A program made the position numbers and the translations under genes. The notes under the pieces are model-generated. The model worked only from the letters and a program-made list of their open reading frames with translations, did not search any database and was not told the DNA's origin. Shown piece after piece: positions 33,410-36,598 of a DNA stretch of 36,598 bases. Source of the DNA: Flavobacteriales bacterium (GTDB taxonomy: Bacteria > Bacteroidota > Bacteroidia > Flavobacteriales > Flavobacteriaceae); contig JAHEDS010000019.1 in NCBI GenBank assembly GCA_024641135.1, positions 1 through 36,598 on the forward strand. Direction: 5' to 3'. Every line of letters starts with the position of its first letter. Position 1 is the first letter of the stretch.

Positions 33410-36115
33410 ATGCATTTATTAACCAAGTCATTTAAAAACTTAATATTACTGCTGATTGGGTTAGTAACAGGTATAATAGTTTCCCAAAACGAAACTAACA
33501 ACTGGTATTTTGGAAATAAATCTGGGTTAAGCTTTAATAATGGAAAATTAAATGTTCTAACAGATGGAAATATGAACACCATTGCAGGTTGTTCAAGTAT
33601 ATCAGATATGAATGGTAATTTATTATTTTACACGAATGGAGCTAGTGTTTGGAACAAGAATCATTTACTCATGGATAATGGGACTAATTTAGCTGGAGAC
33701 ACTAACAATACACAAACCTCCATAATTGTCCCAAAACCAAATAATGAAAATATTTTTTATGTTTTCACAACTAGGCAACAACCTTCAATTTCACCTTTTT
33801 TTACACCTGGCGTTTTTTATTCTGAAATTGAATTTTCAACCACTTTCCCTTTAGGTAAGGTTACCATTAAAAATATTAGATTGACGCAATCTTCAACAGA
33901 ACGAATTACAGCTATCCATAATGCCACAACTAATACTATAAACGTTATTGCTTTTGGAAGTGAATCTGCGCAATTAGGAACTGCCATGGATACCTTTTTT
34001 ATATTTAATGTTACAGAAAATGGAGTCATTAGAACGCCTACTCTTTCTAAACAACAGACAACCGTTTCTTCTGCAGGAGCCATGAAAATTTCTCCCGACG
34101 GACAAAAAATAGCCGTTGCAGATTATGAAAGCAGAACTATTTATTTATATAATTTTGATGTGGAAACATCAACCATAACATTTGATAAAGGATTATTAGC
34201 TGATTTATTTTTTACTCCAATAAAACCGTATGGCGTTGAATTTTCGCCCGATTCAAATACTCTGTATTTTTCAGGAAAAAATGCTCCTAACACTAGTTAC
34301 ATCATAAAGTTTGGATTTAAAATGCCAGATTCAGATGAAGGAAAAATCATCGTTGCTACATCGTCTGATTATGATTTTGGTTCATTACAACTCGCTACTA
34401 ATGGCAAGATTTATATCGCTAATTACATTCAAAACAATCCTTTACAATCCATAGACCATATTAGCGTAATTAATAATCCTGACGACAAATTAGACGTTGG
34501 TTTTAAACCTTTAGAAATAAAATTATCAACTGGAGAATCTTTTAAAGGACTGCCGAATTTTATCCCCTCCTTTTTAAGAAATAGGATTATTACTGAAAAT
34601 AAATGTGTTAGTGAAACTCTAAATTTTTCATTAGATGCTTATGCTCCAATAGATTCTGTTTTTTGGGAATTTGGAGATGGTACCACCTCAACATTATTAA
34701 ACCCAGATTACCAATATTCTAATCCAGGCACCTATATAATCAAAGCAACTATTAGTATCAATAATCATCCAACTTATCTTTATAAGGAAATTGAGGTTTA
34801 CTCTTTACCCCAAATGAATGCTAATCACACTTTAATGCAATGTGATTCAGATAATGACGGGATTTCGTTTTTTAACCTAACAAATATTGAGGATAATATT
34901 TCTAATCCTAAACATTTAAATTATACTTTCTCCTTTTATTTTTCAATGGATGATGCCTTAAATGATTTGAATAAAATATCTAATCCAGAGATATTTGAAA
35001 ACACTTCTAACCCGCAAGAATTATTTGTGAAAATTATAAGCCCAGAAGGTTGCAACACTATACGCAATTTTTTTTTAGAAACCTCATATTCTAAATTAGG
35101 GGAAATTCAAGATTTTTATACTTGTGCAAGTCCTAATGATATAGAAAACAGCCAAAATGGAGTTTTTAATTTACGCCATAAAGAAGACGACATAAGAAAT
35201 CAATTTAACATTCCTGTTACTTCTAATTTAAAATTTTATTCTTCATATCAAGATGCCCAAACAACTACCAATAAACTAAATTCTAATTATTCTTCTTCTT
35301 CCTCCACGATTTGGGTAAGAATTGAAAATAACGATTTAGGTTGTTTTGGTATTGAACCTATTAAATTAATAGTAAACACCCCCTTAGAGCTAAATATTGA
35401 AGACAGTTACACTATATGCGACCCAAGTCTTCAATCAACTATTAATCTTGACGGTGGTATTTCAAATAATAGTTGGGAGTGGAAGGATAAAGACGGCAAC
35501 ATTCTTTCAACAGTGCGAGAATTTAAAATAACCAAATCTGGTAAATATTCATTAAGCGTAAATAAAACTGAAAATAATTTAGAGTGTTTTGTAACAAAGA
35601 AATTCAACGTTTATGAATCGGGAATACCATTAATCAAAGAGATTAAGGCTGAAAATTATCAAATATCAGTCATTGTTAATGGTACTAGTAATTATGAGTA
35701 CTCTCTAGACAACTTATCCTTTTCTGGCGAAGGGTTAAATCATAGATTTTTTAATGTTAGTGCAGGCGTTTATACTGTGTATATTAGAGATAAAAATTAT
35801 TGTGAACCTACAATTAGTACAAAAGTATCTTTAATTGGTTTCCCTAAATACTTCACTCCAAACAATGATGGAATTAATGATATATGGCAAATAGAAGGTG
35901 TGACTAAAGATTTATATACTTATGCCAACATAACTATATTTGATCGATACGGAAAATACTTATACGGCATGGATTTAGCAAAAAATCAACAAGGTTGGAA
36001 TGGCCAATATAATGGAGCTTTACTAATGGCAACCGATTATTGGTTTAAGGCGACCTTCATTGATAAAGAAAATACAATCTATAACAAAATTGGTCATTTT
36101 AGTTTAAAGCAATAA
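33410..36115 (+). CDS. Large secreted protein with PKD domain and T9SS type B sorting domain
   Basis: 901 residues from the ATG at 33410, which begins the signal peptide (MHLLTKSFKNLILLLIGLVTGIIVSQ); an in-frame TTG at 33371 would only add a polar lead. The first 370 or so residues contain propeller-like repeats (NNWYFGNKSGLSFNNGKLNVL, AGAMKISPDGQKIAVADYESRTIYLYNFD, YGVEFSPDSNTLYFSGKN). A PKD domain follows (about 400-475: FWEFGDGTTSTLLNPDYQYSNPGTYIIKATI), then several short Ig-like segments. The C-terminus (about 810-901: FPKYFTPNNDGINDIWQIEG ... TIFDRYGKYLYG ... GWNGQYNGALLMATDYWFKA) is a CHU_C/type B sorting domain that directs export and surface release by the type IX system. Probably an adhesin or matrix protein. 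Confidence 0.9.
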   Translation: MHLLTKSFKNLILLLIGLVTGIIVSQNETNNWYFGNKSGLSFNNGKLNVLTDGNMNTIAGCSSISDMNGNLLFYTNGASVWNKNHLLMDNGTNLAGDTNNTQTSIIVPKPNNENIFYVFTTRQQPSISPFFTPGVFYSEIEFSTTFPLGKVTIKNIRLTQSSTERITAIHNATTNTINVIAFGSESAQLGTAMDTFFIFNVTENGVIRTPTLSKQQTTVSSAGAMKISPDGQKIAVADYESRTIYLYNFDVETSTITFDKGLLADLFFTPIKPYGVEFSPDSNTLYFSGKNAPNTSYIIKFGFKMPDSDEGKIIVATSSDYDFGSLQLATNGKIYIANYIQNNPLQSIDHISVINNPDDKLDVGFKPLEIKLSTGESFKGLPNFIPSFLRNRIITENKCVSETLNFSLDAYAPIDSVFWEFGDGTTSTLLNPDYQYSNPGTYIIKATISINNHPTYLYKEIEVYSLPQMNANHTLMQCDSDNDGISFFNLTNIEDNISNPKHLNYTFSFYFSMDDALNDLNKISNPEIFENTSNPQELFVKIISPEGCNTIRNFFLETSYSKLGEIQDFYTCASPNDIENSQNGVFNLRHKEDDIRNQFNIPVTSNLKFYSSYQDAQTTTNKLNSNYSSSSSTIWVRIENNDLGCFGIEPIKLIVNTPLELNIEDSYTICDPSLQSTINLDGGISNNSWEWKDKDGNILSTVREFKITKSGKYSLSVNKTENNLECFVTKKFNVYESGIPLIKEIKAENYQISVIVNGTSNYEYSLDNLSFSGEGLNHRFFNVSAGVYTVYIRDKNYCEPTISTKVSLIGFPKYFTPNNDGINDIWQIEGVTKDLYTYANITIFDRYGKYLYGMDLAKNQQGWNGQYNGALLMATDYWFKATFIDKENTIYNKIGHFSLKQ

Positions 36116-36167
36116 CCAGCTAAAATAAATAGATTAAAAAGAACTACCACTTAATTTTTATCAATTC

Positions 36168-36240
36168 GTTCAACCTGTGAAAAAACTTTTCAAAAAAGAC
36201 TTGAACAACCAATATATCTAAATGTCTTCAATTTTTTTTT
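36168..36240 (+). terminator. Possible terminator after the T9SS cargo gene
   Basis: GTTCAA (36168-36173) / TTGAAC (36201-36206) encloses TGAAAA (36178-36183) / TTTTCA (36187-36192). A long T-run begins only about 25 bases later (from 36232), preceded by TTCAA that can also pair with the TTGAA. Structure and U-tract are not ideally placed, so the call is weak. Confidence 0.35.
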
Positions 36241-36288
36241 AATTTATTTTTGAAAAATATTCTTTTCTAATACTATTTCTAATTTCAT

Positions 36289-36296
36289 TAATTTCG
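36289..36296 (+). promoter_or_regulatory. Possible -7 element directly before the last gene
   Basis: TAATTTCG differs from TAnnTTTG at one base and ends 4 bases before the ATG at 36301. If used, transcription would begin at or next to the start codon, giving a leaderless message. Confidence 0.3.
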
Positions 36297-36300
36297 CAGT

Positions 36301-36598
36301 ATGATTAAAGAGATTCAAGTACGTATCACACTTCAAGAAGAAGGTCAATCTGATAGCCTTGCTAAAAAATCTGCTCATTTTTTAAAAATCAAACAGGAGG
36401 ACATTATTGGTATAAAGGTGTTGCGTAAATCTATTGATGCGCGCAAACCTCAAATTATTTTTAATTATAAAATTGCTGTTTACATTAAAGAAGCATTACC
36501 TAAAACCTCCGAATATACCTTTAATTATAAAGATGTTTCAAAAGCAAAATCCATTCATATCATTGGCTTTGGTCCAGCGGGTATGTACGCTGCATTGC
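36301..36598 (+). CDS. FAD-dependent oxidoreductase (COG2509-like), 3' end missing
   Basis: Open from the ATG at 36301 to the right edge (99 full codons). The N-terminal 85 residues form a small alpha/beta lead domain (MIKEIQVRITLQEEGQSDSLAKKSAHFLKIKQEDIIGIKVLRKSIDARKPQIIFNYKIAVYI), known from the COG2509 'uncharacterised FAD-dependent dehydrogenase' group, where it precedes the flavin domain. The Rossmann motif then begins: SIHIIGFGPAGMYAAL with GxGPAG. Full members are about 500 residues, so roughly four fifths of the gene lies outside the window. Substrate unknown. Confidence 0.85.
   Translation, partial: MIKEIQVRITLQEEGQSDSLAKKSAHFLKIKQEDIIGIKVLRKSIDARKPQIIFNYKIAVYIKEALPKTSEYTFNYKDVSKAKSIHIIGFGPAGMYAAL

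Noticed and set aside
33371-33410. TTG start for the T9SS cargo gene
   Set aside because: It would put a polar 13-residue segment before the signal peptide; the ATG at 33410 begins it directly.
1-36598. Mobile elements, CRISPR, tRNA, defence or phage genes
   Set aside because: No transposase, integrase, regular repeat array, tRNA cloverleaf or defence domain was seen on either strand; gene content is chromosomal housekeeping.

Overview
The window reads as chromosomal DNA of a marine- or soil-type Flavobacteriaceae (Bacteroidota). The grounds are A+T-rich sequence, TAnnTTTG-type -7 promoter elements, a T9SS type B sorting domain, tandem GLPGLI proteins next to an outer-membrane barrel, a DUF5686 protein, a 2TM domain, and a NagB fused to a PIG-L deacetylase. 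No insertion sequence, prophage, CRISPR array, rRNA or tRNA was seen. This is mostly a conserved housekeeping region, so the unusual material lies in RNA leaders, intergenic dyads and domain fusions.

Layout. 1-2208 (+): the end of a sugar-degradation module, with a DUF1080/3-keto-disaccharide hydrolase lipoprotein and a Tat-exported Gfo/Idh oxidoreductase. 2226-8290 (-): a complete branched-chain amino acid operon ilvD-ilvB-ilvN-ilvC, followed beyond a hairpin by an azurin-like copper lipoprotein. 8600-11078 (+): a SAM-II-type riboswitch, metK, and an Old Yellow Enzyme family flavoprotein 4 bases behind metK. 11410-13350 (+): NagB-PIG-L fusion for amino-sugar catabolism. 13375-17935 (-): two GLPGLI proteins and a TonB-receptor-like barrel in one operon. 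18248-19649 (+): an unrecognised secreted protein and a deoxynucleoside kinase. 19724-22759 (-): membrane ion-pumping pyrophosphatase and soluble pyrophosphatase. 22937-26473 (-): DUF5686 barrel protein and the pyruvate dehydrogenase E1 beta subunit. 26689-30781 (+): etfB-etfA, a bifunctional-nuclease-family protein and a CNT nucleoside transporter. 30905-33273: thymidylate synthase (+), a small CBM48-like protein (-) and a membrane-anchored dihydrofolate reductase fusion (+). 33410-36115 (+): a large T9SS cargo protein. 36301 to the end (+): the start of a COG2509-like FAD-dependent oxidoreductase.

How the genes work together. The ilv genes cover the last common steps from pyruvate or 2-oxobutyrate to the valine and isoleucine oxo-acids. 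MetK makes SAM and appears to be under SAM feedback through its leader. Deoxynucleoside kinase, nucleoside transporter, thymidylate synthase and DHFR are four parts of dTMP supply spread over 15 kb. The two pyrophosphatases share PPi removal, one conserving the energy as an ion gradient. PdhB and the electron transfer flavoprotein belong to central carbon and electron flow and are divergently transcribed around a strong palindrome.

Most interesting signals: (1) the SAM-II aptamer has an inserted hairpin, and its L1 loop is perfectly complementary over 10 bases to a strand just before the metK start; (2) a perfect 18-bp stem before the DHFR fusion overlaps a 12-base competing pairing, giving an attenuator-like layout; (3) the 2TM-DHFR fusion; (4) the NagB-PIG-L fusion lacks one residue of the NagB catalytic triad; (5) a near-perfect 24-base dyad lies between pdhB and etfBA; (6) a structured intergenic element lies at 11101-11215. 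All alignments and folds were done by eye.
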